Part shown: positions 22,621 through 36,607 of the stretch, one piece after another
Layout of the letters: the number at the start of each line of letters is the position of its first letter
How positions within the stretch are numbered: position 1 is the first letter of the stretch
From: Edolisoma coerulescens
Taxonomy: Eukaryota; Chordata; Aves; Passeriformes; Campephagidae
NCBI GenBank assembly: GCA_013397115.1
Contig: VWZW01002582.1
Span: 124,773-188,772 of the forward strand
DNA length: 64,000 nt
Direction of reading: 5' to 3'
Notes under the pieces: model-generated
Databases searched by the model: none
Seen by the model: the letters and a program-made list of their open reading frames with translations, nothing else
What the model was told of the DNA's origin: nothing
Program-made: the position numbers and the translations under genes

Positions 22621-25557
22621 ATGGCTGGAGGACATGCTCTGTGTAAAACTCACAGCTTCATCTGGTAGTGATTTGTCATTTACCAGGCTTTGGGCTTGCT
22701 GCCAGCTCATCTGTTGCCAAACAAAATGAAGACAAGGGAATAAAATGATTATCAGAAAAGGGCTTAGAAATGTTGCAAATGAAATAAACTAAGAATAGCT
22801 TAAAACTAAGATGAAGATATATATAATCACTCATAAAAAATCACTGGGACAGGCAGCAAGGGAGTTCAGGTTTCCCCTAGACTAGAGTTCTCTTCACACT
22901 GAAAACATTTCAGTATTGTCCCTCAATATGTGGGATTTAGTGAATCATCAAGACAAAATTTCCTGTGAGCCTGGAAAAATGGACTTGTCTCTATTTTGTG
23001 TCCTTTGCCTACAGAACAGTTGGAAGTCCATTTTCAAATGGGCTACCTAAATCCATAGAAACTTTGAAAAAGTTTCAGTTTATGAAATTTTGGGGTTGAA
23101 GGACAGACACAACAGGTGAAAAATTTTGTTGTACACATCAACTTCAAATGATCATATTTAATTTTTATAAGGCTTTGTTGTTCCTTCACCCTACCACTAC
23201 TGGGTTTTTGTTTAATATGCACATTTAGGCAGAAGTTGTAATTTGATGTTACAAATTAGAGGTCAAAAGATGATGCTCATTCAACAAATACTTCTTTCAA
23301 ATAAGAGGCACTTACAGGGCTTGTAAATTGTTTAAGATACAGTTCCACATCTCTGGCAGCAGACAGTGGTGAAGGGAATTCTCCACAACTTTTAATATGC
23401 TAATTTAATAATTTTTCTTCTCAACTGTGTGAGGTAAGTCAGTAAAATTTATTGGAGGCAGAAACAGAGGTGTAGGGAGACTAATGACTTGCCTAGGGTC
23501 CTGGAGGACTGGGGTCTGCCAGCACGGTGCCACCCCAGCAGCACATGGTGCTGTGGGTACACACAGGTGGTGTGGTGCGAGGATGCTCTTGTTAGCTGGG
23601 CACCAGCCTGCAGAACTCTGGCTAAGCAAGAAAGAGGTGGCGCTGTGTGGAAGCAGTTGTGCCAAACAAGGGTCAGAAGGGTAGAGGGACAGCCGGGGAA
23701 ACAGCCTCATCTGGGCTGGGTTTGGGGACAAACGTGCTGGGCCAGAAGCAGCTCCTGTTTATTCACCCAAGCACAGCATTCACAGCTAAGTGATGAAATC
23801 AGTGCTCAGTGAGAGCCACAGCTCTGCAATCCTACTGCAAGATACCTGACATGCAGGTATCAGCTTCTTAAAGGTGTTTTTACCTTTTGGTAGAGAGCAG
23901 TTGAACAAAGAAGCAGCTGTTCTTGTAAACATAAACGTGCTCTTGTCTAGGCTCCAACCCTGCTTGTGATGTCCCAGTTTTCTCAGTCCAGGTATCCTAT
24001 ACACTAACAAACTGCAAGGACTAAATTTTCTCCACTTTATCCACTGCCCTTGTCATGGTTATCCTTCCCATGGTTGCTACTACTGCTTTCATCCCTTACT
24101 CTCCCTTCCAAAGCCACTCTTCCTCTTCCTGCCTTTAATTTTTCTCCTGCTTTGAGATGCATATTGCCTGAGCTACTTTTCCCCTGCTGTGCTAAATTGG
24201 CCCTTGAGGAAGGCAATGCCTTCCATCATCACGTATCATTGCTGATTTTCCCTTGCAGAGAGGAATGACTGCTGTTGAGGGTGTCCTGGCCTTGATGATA
24301 GGTGGCTTGATGTCTGTTATGGTTGTAGTCTTCAAATACATGAGCAGCAAAAATTTCCTTCTCTTACGGTCTTTTTATTCTTTCTTGAATGTGCATTGAG
24401 AATAAGGAACTTAAAATGAGCTGGCAGTGGCTGAATAGCAGCACAGTGGAATACATTTTTGTCTGGTTCAGAGGGGGCAGAATGCTGCTGCTCTTGATAT
24501 GAGATGTACCCTTGCCTCCCATGTGCCCCTCTCAGAGCCTCCACTGATGTTCAGTACTTGTATGATTTTAGTGCTGGTGAAAAAATGAGGGTCTATCTCC
24601 TTGATATAGTTAATGAAGCTATTAAATAGTGAGCTGAATGGAGAACTAAGATCAAAGAAATGTTTTATTCCAACCTTTAAGATTGTTTTCCTTGCTAGCA
24701 CTGTAAGCTGTGCTATGTACAGACCTAACTTCAGAAGTGTTAATGTGAACTGATGCCTGTAGGGACAGCACACTCAAACAAATGTCTGTTTATTGTGCCT
24801 GAACCATTGCTTAGTGAAAGACAGGATCCATTTAGAGAAGAAGACGGGTAAAGGAAGACTGCTGAGATGCTAAATAGACATAGGAAGGCAATGATAATTT
24901 AGAAATGGATTTATATTATGTATCTGTAGAACAGTGACATATATACTTTTTAATATTTGGGAAATGTCAATTTCTTTTCCATGCTATGTTCTAATAAAAG
25001 CATGCATCTAGTTTTCCTAACCATGAAAATATAGATGGTCACCACACTGAAAATTCTTCTTCTACATGTTTTGGTCACCTGTTATCCTATTTCCAATTAT
25101 TTGCGGTCATCTGAATTAAACAAAGTCTGTAAATGTGATACACTTGTGGCAACTGTTTGAGCAATTTGGAAGATATGTTGATTCTGAACTCTGAAAAGAA
25201 TTTTGGTATGTCTTGATGCATTATTTGAGGATGTATAAGAAGTAAAAAAGGTAATATTGCTCATCCTGGTTTGTTCTACGCTGGGGTCCATCATGATCGC
25301 TGTGGTTTAATCTTGGTAGCAGCCAAGCCCCCCACAGCCACTTGCTGAGAGGCTGAGGTGTTCTCAGTGTGCCCCCACTTGTTCCCTCCCACAGGGGCTG
25401 GCTGGTCAGCAGCTTATGCCAGTTGTTAATGAGTATGTGTGTTTACCTCTTGTTTGGTTTATTACGGACATTTTGTGCAACTGTGGGTCACAGAGGTTCG
25501 CACAGCGGCTTTGTTGGGAAGATTGAGCAGTGCAGGTAAATAATGTGGTGGCTGCTG
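22621..25557. other. 5' flank without recognisable genes
   Basis: Mostly AT-rich sequence. A GC-richer patch at 23480-23760 has short open frames on both strands with no recognisable product. I see no RNA gene or transposon here. Confidence 0.6.
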
Positions 25558-25673
25558 CCATCTTCGGAGACATTCAAACCTGATCTGCTTTCGAAGTCTC
25601 CCTGCTTTGAGTACAGGCCCCTAGATCATCTTCTAAGGTTCCTTCCTATCAAAATTATTTAATGATTTGTGAT
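25558..25673 (+). mobile_element. CR1 LINE 3' fragment, sense
   Basis: The order of segments matches a CR1 3' end: a GGAGACATTCAAACC segment, CCCTGCTTTGAGTACAGG, CTAGATCATCTTCTAAGGTT, CCTTCCTATC, and a degraded ATTATTTAATGATTTGTGAT tail where ATTCTGTGAT repeats are expected. It is quite diverged, so an old insertion. Confidence 0.85.
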
Positions 25674-26189
25674 ATGAGGAATTTACAAAAAAATCTGACT
25701 TATTCATTTATCCTGTCTAGGTATTTGTCCAGCATACCCTACTGCACTTCTCTGAGAATACCCCATTTTGATTAACTCTCTGGACATAGTTTTGATTATT
25801 TAATGACATGCTTATTACTTATTCATGCTCCCCCCAAATGAGAGAGTCAAAAGCCAGCTAGGTGGCTGGCAATAAGTTACACACCCAATCTGAAAATTGA
25901 TATCCATTCATTTTCTTAATCTGAACCATATTTACATTTCTAAACAAAATATCCATTCAAGCAGGTAATTGTTCTGAGAAGGATGGAGCGAATGCCCATG
26001 AGACCACACCAGATAAGAACATCAAGGAATGGTGACAGCTGTGTGTCTGTCTCCAAACTGAGAAAGTATAATGTAATATTTTCCACTGCACTGTAAGTAG
26101 TTAATAGAGTAAGCAAAAAGTATATGGGAATCTAGAAAGGCTTTCTAGGCACATCAGTTTTTTTACATTAACTATCTTGCTCCTATTTT

Positions 26190-26385
26190 CACAGAATCAG
26201 AGAGGATAGCTGTGGCTGGGAGAGACATCGAGACTGCCTGCTCTCACTGAGAAAAAGTTCACTCTCAAACAGAATCAGCTACACTGGGCTGAGGTCTGAT
26301 ATCTCCACAGCCTCTCTGGGCAACCTACCCCAATGCCAAATACTCAACAAACTTTCTCCTTTAAGATGACTTCCAACTTTGTCTC
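26190..26385 (-). mobile_element. CR1 LINE fragment, antisense
   Basis: It begins CACAGAATCAGAGAGGATAG, the reverse complement of a CR1 3' end, and continues to CCACAGCCTCTCTGGGCAAC, CTACCCCAATGCC and AACTTTCTCCT in the right order. It is diverged and contains small indels relative to the CR1 text I know. Confidence 0.85.
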
Positions 26386-27000
26386 AGATGTACCGACCTC
26401 ATTAAAACTGGGTTTGTGAGACCCCAGGAGGTTTTAGAGGGCCCAGTGTATCCAGCCAGCCATGTTCACTGCCAGCACCTCTCCTGGCAACCTGAGCTCT
26501 GGACCACAGAGCAGAGGGCAAGGGCTCTGGCACAGCCCTAGCAGGGGTGAGTGGCTGCGGGGGTCTCCAGTTTGGGAGTGTTTCTGGACAGACCTCCATG
26601 CCAGCCTCCCTCCCGGGCTGGTTTCTCCGCCACTGCCAGCCAGCAGAATTGCCCAGTTCAACTGCCTTGGACATGTTCAGGACATGTGAGGTTTGAAGCC
26701 TCAGATTCCTAAGTTTTACTTGAAAGTTTGATAATCACAGGGAAGATGTTCCAGACTGCAGCTAAGGATATGATCCAGCTGGTTTTCTAGTGCAGTGAGC
26801 TGGGAGAGGAGTGAGCTGAGGTGAATCAGCACACGGAGCGTCTGTGGGCACATGGGTGATCTCTTTGTGGATAAACCCAGTTGCAAATTGAAACTGATTA
26901 GAAAAAAAGGAGAGCCACAAAATGAGAGTCTGATGACAGGATCAACTTCTATTAAGTTATCTGCAGTTTAGAGTTCACTGACTTAAGATGCAAAAAGCAA
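26386..27000. other. intergenic sequence
   Basis: A GC-richer block at 26400-26690 has overlapping open frames on both strands (up to 90 codons) but no recognisable protein. The rest is unremarkable. Confidence 0.5.
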
Positions 27001-27272
27001 TCTTGATTTAAAACAAACAAATAAATCTCCATTTTTTTCCGGTTTTCTCATGCTGCTATTCCCACTGTGTAATCTGATCATAAAGCAAAGACCGCTGCTG
27101 AACTTTTTGAAGCCTTCATTTAGCATCTGCATGAAGAACATTAAAAGCAATAATACAAACAAGTTGAATGTATATAAGGAGTCTTAGAAGATTGTATCAC
27201 AGATAAGTAAAATGCTTAGGATTTTCTTTTTGTACGTGTAATGCCTTTGCAACCTACTCGCAACATTGTTCC

Positions 27273-27387
27273 CTGCATGAGGGCCCCCTAATTATTTCAT
27301 CATGCAGCAGGAAATTCTGGTAGGTTATATATAAACAGCCCGAGGCAGAGACCTCTTCATCAGATAGAGCGTGACATCTGACATCTG
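27273..27387. promoter_or_regulatory. possible enhancer/promoter module
   Basis: Within about 115 bp there is an imperfect inverted repeat (CCTGCATGAGG facing CATCATGCAGCAGG, 27273-27312) flanking a CTAATTATTT homeodomain core, a TATATATAA box (27326-27334), and two CATCTG E-boxes 7 bp apart (27375-27380 and 27382-27387). Such combinations occur in neural developmental enhancers, but no transcript or conservation evidence is available here. Confidence 0.25.
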
Positions 27388-30300
27388 TGCAGCCTGCTGC
27401 TCGCATGTCACAATCATCCGGGCAGTCCGAGCACTGAGGAACGCAGGAGCAATTGGAGCATGGGGCTAACTGGAGGTGGCAAAGGGTTCCTCTAATCCAA
27501 AGCTAAAACTTCATCCCTTCCCTTTCTGATGGCCACATCCCACCTCTCTGCAGCAGGCACGGTCACGGTGCGGTACCAGCTGGGACAAGGGGTGGATTCC
27601 TGGCCCTGCTGTCCACAGAGGCTCTCCCTGAGGATGGGGTGATGCACGTGCCCCCTGTCCCCGTGTGCCCCTGGGAGGAGCTGGGCTCTGCAGTGGCAGG
27701 GCCACCAACAGGCTGCACGTGCCAGCTTGGGCCGGGGCTCCATCCAGCCCATGCTCGGAGCACCCCCTGGCACGGGTGCCATTCTCAGAGCGCCTCCCGG
27801 CATCTGAACACCCTGTGGAAGGGCACCAGCTCCCCGTGCTGCCTGTGGGAGCCTGAGATGCCATGATGAGGAGTGGCTGCAGGCTGGAGACAGCCAAACC
27901 CCAAGTGGTTGTGATGGATTAGGGCTTTGTGTCACACATGATATGTGACTGTCTTTTTTTTCCCTCATTGCACTTGTTTTTACGGTTCCCAGCAAAAAGG
28001 CAAATTATTTTCCCTTAAACGAGTAAGTGGTGTTTCCTTGGTACAGAAAATGGCTTCTTAGGGAAGTCGTTGGAAGTAGCAGGCTGGGAGGAGTTTGAGC
28101 AGTGTAGGGAAGGCACGTGCCAGCAGCCCCCAGTCTGCCCTCCAGCATTTCTAACCTGAAATTCCCTGCCCTCCCACACTCCCTTCCTGTGATGGATTAC
28201 CCAGGCCATGCTGTGTGTCCAGAATAGCACTACTTGCTCTGACACTTGGTGAGCTTGTCTCTTTCTTGCATGAAAGAAACAGACTGCCTGAAAAGCAAGG
28301 GGAAATTCTCTGAAGGAATGTTTCAGGGAAGCAGCAGCTCCCTGTTGTGACATTCATTTTTCACTCTAGTGTATATTTCCACCATCTTCAAATATACAAC
28401 TCCATTCAATTAATAATGTTATTGTTTGGACTAGTGCTTTCTGCTCTCATGTGTCATGGCTGTTTTGAATCAAACAAGAAAGTTGGTTTATATATTTTTT
28501 GACTTTGGCTTTAACCTTAAGCCCAGACCCAGAAAAACCTATGTTCAGCAGTTTTCTGAACTCTGTCCAAATCTGTTTACACAGGAAAATATTCTTTCCA
28601 TTGCTGCATCTAAGGCCATGATAAATTCCACAAGTTTTAAGAAACTGAGGATAGTAACAGTATTTGGAGGCAGACTTTTGATCTTAATACCAGACTACTG
28701 AGGCTTGAACTCTCCTGGATCTCACACTGCAAAATCTTCAAATGTTTCATTATCAGTCCTTTGTCAAATCTCAGTAAATCAGTAATGCTGAGGATTTCCT
28801 CAAAAGTCAACTTATTTTTTTCCCTTTGGTGAGTAACTGAATCAGGTTGAGCTTGTTTGCTGGAATTAGCTGTTCTTAAATCAAAATGTGTCACAGATTG
28901 GAATTGTTTCCTATATTCTTCTTATGTACTGTTTACATTAGTTACATTTGTGATCAGATAATTCCTCACTAACCCTTTTCCTAATCTACCATTCCTTTAT
29001 TGCATCCTCATAAACGTCAGCATGCACCCATTCACTTTAAATTTGAAGACCGACATATAACATTTTTTTGCACTTAGTAAGTAGAAGTTTGAAATTTAGT
29101 CTCTGAAGTGACTGTCTCCAAGCTCCATCTACATTCTTAAGATTCTCAGATGATCCCGACCTTGTGTACTTGTGTTTATTCCTGACTTGGGTGATACATC
29201 TTATCATCCCCTTGTTTCAGGGTGAATAAAATGAAATGTCTATCCTTAAGGGTAGACTTAAGGCTTTTAGTATTTCTGACAAAAGTAAACACTGTTTAAA
29301 ACTGTCCTTGTCCTCGGAGTCCCCATCCCTGCCGATGAGGATTGCTGACAAGAGATGGCGCAGGCCGTGCGCTGTCTGGATCCTGAGGGAGTGCCTGGGT
29401 CCTTGGCACTGCACCCACATGAACAATGGGCTCATGAGCATGCTGGTGTCACTGCAGCTCTAGGAGCTCTGGGTTCACTGACTTGGCTTATCTCAGCAAG
29501 AAACAGCTGAGTTCAGAGATAATTACTCTTCTGAGACCACAGATATATGAGAGTCACCCCACAACCCATTCCAGATAAGCTGGATAAACAGACTGTAACT
29601 GATTCCTGTCTGTATTGCTCCTGCAGCTCCCCTGGCTGTGTGAGATGTAGTGTGCTGTCTGGTGGCAACGACACCTGTGCCGTGCTGCCTGATGTCACAG
29701 TGTCTCACAGTTCATTTCCGTGGCAGCAATATGGAAATTTGGTGAGACTAAGACAGGTCTGTCCAGGGCAATCAATGTTACACGTTCTGATTCCAGCCTG
29801 GGAAGCCTCTACGGAAAGGTTCTTGGATGTGTACTTGGTAACAATGAGCTCCGTGGATCCAAGTGCCCAGTAAATCTTAGCCTGGTTACTGCTGGAGTTC
29901 ATAGCATGCTGGAGGGATTTTGGGGCTGGCAGTTTGGCCACAGGTTTTATACATGGGTATTTATTAGGACATGCTCTACTCTGAGGCTCTGCCTATTCTA
30001 GGTTCAGGGGACTTTTCTTCTCCGCAAGGCAGCATGAAATTTAAATTAAATTTTACTAGTCCTTTAAAGTATATAGGCAATTAGCTGTGTCTGAGGCAAA
30101 ATTCTGAGTAAACTCTTCTGGGTTTCTGGAAAAAAACAAGGTATTCCCCTTAGGTATTTGACTAGCAGGTCTTGCTACAGATTGGTGACTCTCGCGTCAG
30201 CAGTTGAGTGGTCTTTTCTAAAGCAGAACCTTTTGTGTAGTTTTTAATCTTCTTTTACATCCCTTGATCCGCTTGGTGTCTGAAATCTGCTGTGTAAGTC

Positions 30301-33300
30301 TCTTGTATCAATGTCCTGCAAATGTAGATGTGTCAGGCTCAGGTGGCTTGGTCTCCTTGGCTCTCTCTTAGTAGCATGTGGTTCTACTTGTGAAAAAGAG
30401 AGAAACACATGGCTTAAATGAAGCCTTGGTTGATGTTGTAGCTCACATAAATGGTACGTTTTTGGGCAAGCATATGATGGAGTAAAAGCATGATTATTTA
30501 TCACTCTGTCTCTGATCTTTAGGAACCTCTTAAATCCAACAGCCTATGAAATCTATGACATCCAGTGCCAAAGCAGTGGAGTGGGTGGAGGTGAAATTTG
30601 GTGTCATGGCATCTGGGCAGTCCCAGTGAAGATCTCACTCTGGACTTGATGCTACTAACCTGTGCCTTTAAAAATCCTTCACTAATAAATGTTAAAATTT
30701 AATCACTAGTAATTATGTCATCAGCTCCGTCTATTGGAAATAGTTGAGGCTTAAGATGCTGAAGATTTTTAAGCAATTTTTCCCTTCTGCACCAGAAAGT
30801 ATGTGCAACAAATACCTCCTGTTGTCTTAAAGATCTTTATGTACTCTTAATGTTTCTTCTCCATCTCTGCACTGAAGTCCTGTATTTACTGCTACAGAGG
30901 AATGAGAATTGTCTGCTCTTTAACAGACATTACATGAATTTATACATACAGAGAATGGTAGAGGAAGAAAACTGTATTCCTGTTTAAAAGGTCTAAAGAT
31001 ACATAAGTTGGAGGTAAATCCTAAAATAAAAGTCTTTGATATGGATGGAAATTTCATGAATGAATTTCTTTTCCTTTTTCCATCTTCTTAATGAAGAACA
31101 CAAGTAAAATTGCAGATTCAAACACTTGAGTACTGAAGCAGGCAGGGGGTTGATTAGAGTTCTCTAATTATAACTAATGACAGAAATAACATGGGCTCCT
31201 GTTTTGCCTGGATGTCATAGGAATTGAGCCACTCATACAAATACAGCATGTCTCCCCTTATTTCCTTATGGCAGATGGTACAAAACTGACTCAATAAACC
31301 ACACTGCTGTTTGGGGTTCTCAAGAACAGGACCCTCAGTCTGCTCCCAGCTCTGTTCACCAGGTTCCTGGTGAATGTGAAGTGACACTGACAGGAATGGA
31401 GCGGCAGGTACCGGAGAGCACAGCTGTGCTGCTGAACTTGCTCTCATTTTGGCTGCAGCCCGTTACGGGGCTGAGGCAGACATCTCGCTTAGGGCTCCAG
31501 TTACTCTGACTTGGGCACTGTGGTTCTTCCATATGTTGCACTGTTAGCAGTGAAATTCCTCTGACTGGACTGGGAATGATGCTGCTGTGGTGCTATGCTG
31601 AGAATCCCAGTGTGTGTTTCAACATTTACTCACACTCCAGTCTGTGTGGAATCTCCTAGAAAGGACAAGCCAGGAAAAATGGCTTTTTGTTTAAATATAG
31701 TCAGAATAAGATACTTAGGAATGCATTTATTACCCTGCACCTGCCCCAATAAGCTCCCACCAAGCTTTATTCAGTCATCAGAGCTGTCAGCTTCTCCTGT
31801 GCAGCACTGCTGGGAGCCAGGCACTGCCTATGTTCCCCTCAGGCAGGGACTGTGTTCTGCTCAGGGACTCCTTGGACCTGGGTGTCAGACCGACATTCCC
31901 TAAATCAGGGCGTGCATCACTGATCCTGGTTAAAAACATATCTTCTAATCCTGTTTGTTTTGTCTACTAATGAGCAGATTCACTGAAACAGGCACCTCAT
32001 GTCCTGAAGCAAAATTTCAGTGCTGGAGGAAACAGAAATGATAAATATTTTTGTTCCGTATATTTCTCTGTCAATATTTATACAACCCGATTCCCTGGGT
32101 ATCTGTGGGTGAAATTACAGAGGAGAAAAAGAATCCTCGAGCTTCTACCAGACTCCAAGGGAACCAGCCCGCGGGCACTTGTATCAAAGGGAAGCGCGAG
32201 GTGAAGCCGAGCAGCGGCTGCAGGTGGGCAGGAGCCGAGAGCGTGCAGGGCTTGGGTGCTCTGTCTGTGGCAGCTGCTCCTGCGCTGGCGTCAAGCCCTG
32301 CCTGGTGTGCGGGGGCTGCTGGGGCAGAGCCTGCCCCGGCCCTCGTCCCTGGCCCACCACCCTGCTTAGCCACGGCAGGGGCACCTGCCCGAGCCGGCCC
32401 TGGCATGGGGCAGGGGCAGGGGGAGGGCTGGGGCACCGGCTGCTCTGTGTGCCCTTGGCTGCGCCGGCTGGGTGGGGGGCACCCCACGGGCAGCCCCTTG
32501 GGCTCAGCTGTCCCCACCAAGCAGTGCCTGCTGTTCTCCCCGGGTGATCCTGCGGCTGCTGCCTCTGTGGGAACTGCTGAGGCCAGCGGGAGACGTGGCA
32601 TTCAGCTGCAGAGAGGTGCAGAAGAGCTTCCCATTTATTCCGGTAAACACTGTGGGAACGGTGAGATGGAGTAACAGGGCAGCAGCACAGAAACAATCTG
32701 GCATGCAGACCACAATGACTCCTCTCTTTTAAAATTTTTTATTTCCCCAGGGAATCACATGTTTATTAAAATGTTAAAATCTATTTTCTCACACTTCCTT
32801 TAGGCTAATCCCAGAATTTGCTAGAAAAATCCCTTCTTGTAGAGCATACATTGTAAATCTGTTCTGTTTAAATAGGGTTCACAATAGAACTTGGTGAATG
32901 TCAACATTTAAGCTTAGCATTTGTGGGTCTGTATGAATAACGCGGCTTTGCTCAAAATGAGAGTATCCACACACACATGCTGTGTACTTCCTTAAGGCTC
33001 GGGAGAAAATGATTATGTGCAATATATGTGGCTAAGTGTAACTGTGGAAGTGTGGCCTGATAGCTGGCTGAAGGTGACATCCTCAAATAAACTGCAGTTC
33101 TCTGAGTGGTCTCCTTTACTGTGATAGATAGTAGATTTAATACCTTAAAGCAAATAGCAAGGCAGTCCAGGTAGAGGAGATACTGACAATGGAAAGAGCA
33201 ACTGAATTTTAGAAGAGTCTGATTCTTGCAAGAAGCTTAGAACATGAAACGTGCCTTTAATTTAGTTCTTCAGTCTCTTTCACATTAAGAAAATACAGAA

Positions 33301-36300
33301 TCAGCTCACTCATTATAGTCAAAGTGTTTGAGCTCCATACCCTTCCTGGGTCCCCTGCTTGTGCTGTAAATCCATATGATTTAGATAATAAGGACTGTGA
33401 AATGACTCTTTTATTCAGTGAAATAGTTGTTTTGTTAAAGGCTCCTGATTAGACTATCAAGATGGGATAAATTGCATTTCTTCTTCAGTGGTAAGAGGAA
33501 TTTCAGAGGCATGCATCTTCATTAAAAATTACATATTTATTACCTTTCTATCAAAGAGATATGTTTATTTACAACTTATAATTTTTATTTACTTCTACTA
33601 TCTTTGTAACTTTTTTATAATAGATGAGTCTATCAAATGAACTAGTGTGTTTTTCATATTGCAGTATAAAATACCATATCAATGACTCTGGGGATGTGAC
33701 TCCTGATGCAACCCCTACAATTTAAATAAATGATACATAGGATACATCTGGTCCAAAATATTTCTGTTTGCTGCCAATGAAACAATGCATATCTCCAGTG
33801 CTTTCACCATCAGCATTTTCTTCCATTTCCATATTATGATTTCAGGGCTCCTGTCTGCAACAAAACAGAGTATTTCCATAATAGGGGTATTTTGTAAGTA
33901 GAGATAAGACAGGCAAAAAACCTCTGTTAAACACTGAAGAGATTCCAACCCTGCTCACAGGTGCCATGAACAGGGACCTTGGAGTTTTGCACAGGTGTGA
34001 TTTGGCCAGCACTGGTGTTGCAATGTCAACTGGTGGAAAGTATTATCTTGGGCAGGGGACCCTCCTGTTCATCCACTCCTTATATTCCCTCCTGTAGTGT
34101 GGTCTTGAAGTCTTGAAGTTTCCAGTGGTCAGGAGAGCAGAAGATGGAGGCAGAAGCCTGCGAGCAGCATGCAGGAGCCGTGGGATGATGCGTAGCAGGT
34201 CCCCTTCCCCTGGGAGTGTGTGTGCGTGTGCTCAGGGGGACAGAAATGGCCCCGCCACAATGGCTCATGTGTACAGGGCTAATCTGAGCAGAAATAATTA
34301 TGAGAAAGGATGGTACAAGGGGCTTTAGTGGGGTAGTGCCAAGTATCTACTGTAGTCACTCAGGGATGGATTTAGAAGTGAAGAGAGATCAAAATTTTTT
34401 TGGGAGGGAAATTTCTTTCTTCCATTTTTTTTCTCTGTTGAAGTGCAAATTTGCACAGTGACAGTCACTTAAAATTAAGTTCTGGGGATGTTACCACTGA
34501 GTGGAAAACGATTTCTCAAACAATTGAAAGACATAATGCCTTCTCCTTGCATATTTCAAAGAGAACCACAAAACTGTTGAAGAAAAATATTCAAAACCAA
34601 TGAAAACATTGTTACTTTTGTCATTTTCTCCTCCTTGGGGACTGCAAACAGTATCTGGGTAGCTATGGGTCCCTGCTCTGGCACAAAGCTGCCAACTCTT
34701 CCCAGGAGCATAGCCTTGAGCAGCACAGTTACAGAACTGTCCAAAACCAGATGGTGACATCAGAGCTGAAATTACTCACAACTGAAATGCTTTAGTCCTA
34801 AATTCCTCCCTGATGTTGCTCCATCAAAGCCAATTACTTTGGCCTCCTCAGCCAGCATCCTTCTGAACTTTGCCAAACCTCTTTGGCTTGTTCCTGTTGC
34901 TTGCAAATGGTTTTAGAACAAGTTCTCTTCTCACCCCACAGTCAGAGAGCACGGTCAGTGGACAAAGGTGTGTTACCAGGAAAAGATCTGTCCCCTGCCT
35001 ATGGATTTGCACTTGACCTGAAGAGATTATGTATGATGTATTAACAGTGGGTCTAATAAAGCTGGAAGGTTTTTAAAATTTGTTATTTATTGCATGCATC
35101 AAATTCTCCCAATTGTTATAAATGCTCTTGTCTCCAGAGAATGTAAAATAATACAATGTGAAAACTAAAAATCTCACTCGCTGGAGTCCGCAAACACTTG
35201 GCAGCTAAGCTGCTGCTTAGTTTAAGAAGCACCAGGTTGGCTCAGCAGAAAAAAGCTTGACAGGGTCCCTTCTTTCCTGGTCACTTGTTCAGATCCAGAG
35301 CAGGTTTATAACCCCAAGCTGCTCTCCGTGGGGGATGTGATGGAGCTGCCCAATGTAAGCCAAAGGCTGTTGGAGAATGCGTAGTCCTCACTCGTCCAGC
35401 TTCCCCTGCTGCTACACTGGTTTTCAACCACAAAGGTGAGGTGGTGGATTGGAAAGCAACTGGGCTGAGAAAAATGTGGGGAGGGCGAGACATGTCAGAG
35501 TAGGGCTGGAAACTCTCCCTGCCAGTGTCACACTTTGAGTTTATTATTTCCTTGTAGATGCTTTGATACGTGCCAGTTTCCCATGGACAGTGTGCTGTGC
35601 AGTGTTGTCTTACAGGCAGAGGCAGGAACACAGAAACTGTTTTTCCCTGCTTTCTTGCTTCCCACCCAGAAGTAACTTGAATGAATTTCCTGGAGTTACT
35701 CTGGTTAAAAAATGGAGAAATGAGAGTCTTTGTTTAACACAGTTCTTCAGAAATGACTTTTCCTGTGGCTTATGTCACCTCACAGTGCCACATGGATCAT
35801 GACACGATGCTGTAGTACTGCATTGGTTGGGAGTGTTTCCAACACTGCAGTGCTAAAGTCACTGTGAAGGGGAAGAGAACACAGATATCTGGACTCTCAG
35901 TTTGTCTTTGGCCAGGCATGTACGGAATGGGAGTGTTTGTCTTTGAGCTGAATGCTTCTCTCAACAGGCTTCAGTTTGACTGTATTTACGGTTTAAGGCG
36001 CTGCAGTTCCCTGCCAGGCATTTCAGGTGCTTTTCCCCTGTATTTCAGGAAGGAATATAAACCCACAGCATTGGTGACAAAATAAATAGTAGACCAAAAT
36101 ATTTTGTCAAGGAGTCATCCTTCCCTTGGGAGAGCCAGGGCTCATGGTGGGGGGTCAGGTCTCTGTTGACCATGGAGCTCCTCATACTGATCTGTAATGC
36201 AAGGCTGCATTTCCCTCGTGGAGGGGGGGAACGCCGCTACATCTGGTAATGATGTTATTCTTATTGCATTCGTGTGTTGCACTGCTGTATGGACCTTGGA

Positions 36301-36407
36301 AACACACAGCCAGCCATCTGATCCAGCTTTTTCTTGACTCCACACATTCACTTACTCATCAGCTCTGAGGCATATTGACTTAATTCCCTCTGTTTTCTAA
36401 TGCTGTG

Positions 36408-36454
36408 TGTGGTTTAATCACAACCCCAGGAAGAGGTGTAATTATTAAACCACA
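36408..36454. promoter_or_regulatory. 11-bp inverted repeat of RUNX plus homeodomain motif
   Basis: TGTGGTTTAAT (36408-36418) is matched by its exact reverse complement ATTAAACCACA (36444-36454). Each arm joins a RUNX core (TGTGGT) to a TTTAAT homeodomain-like site, and the 25-bp spacer includes an AGGAAG ETS-like core. The symmetry suggests paired protein binding, though it could be chance. Confidence 0.3.
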
Positions 36455-36590
36455 GGAAAGTTAATGACTGGTATTTGCTCTTCAGCATAACCCATTTCGG
36501 AGTCTGGGGTTTGGCATGTCATCCAATGGGAAAACCAGCCCCAAGACATAATCCTCAAAGCACACATGATTTTCCAGTGATTTATGCATC

Positions 36591-36607
36591 TTTTTTTTTT
36601 TTTTTTT
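36591..36607. repeat. poly-T run
   Basis: A run of about 17 T residues in AT-rich intergenic sequence. Confidence 0.95.

Noticed and set aside
30524..30562. Possible CR1 end (CCAACAGCCTATGAAATCTATGAC)
   Set aside because: Too short and diverged, with no CR1 sequence upstream.
32051..32674. 207-codon open frame
   Set aside because: GC-rich composition, overlapping frames of 170-176 codons on the opposite strand, and no recognisable domain.
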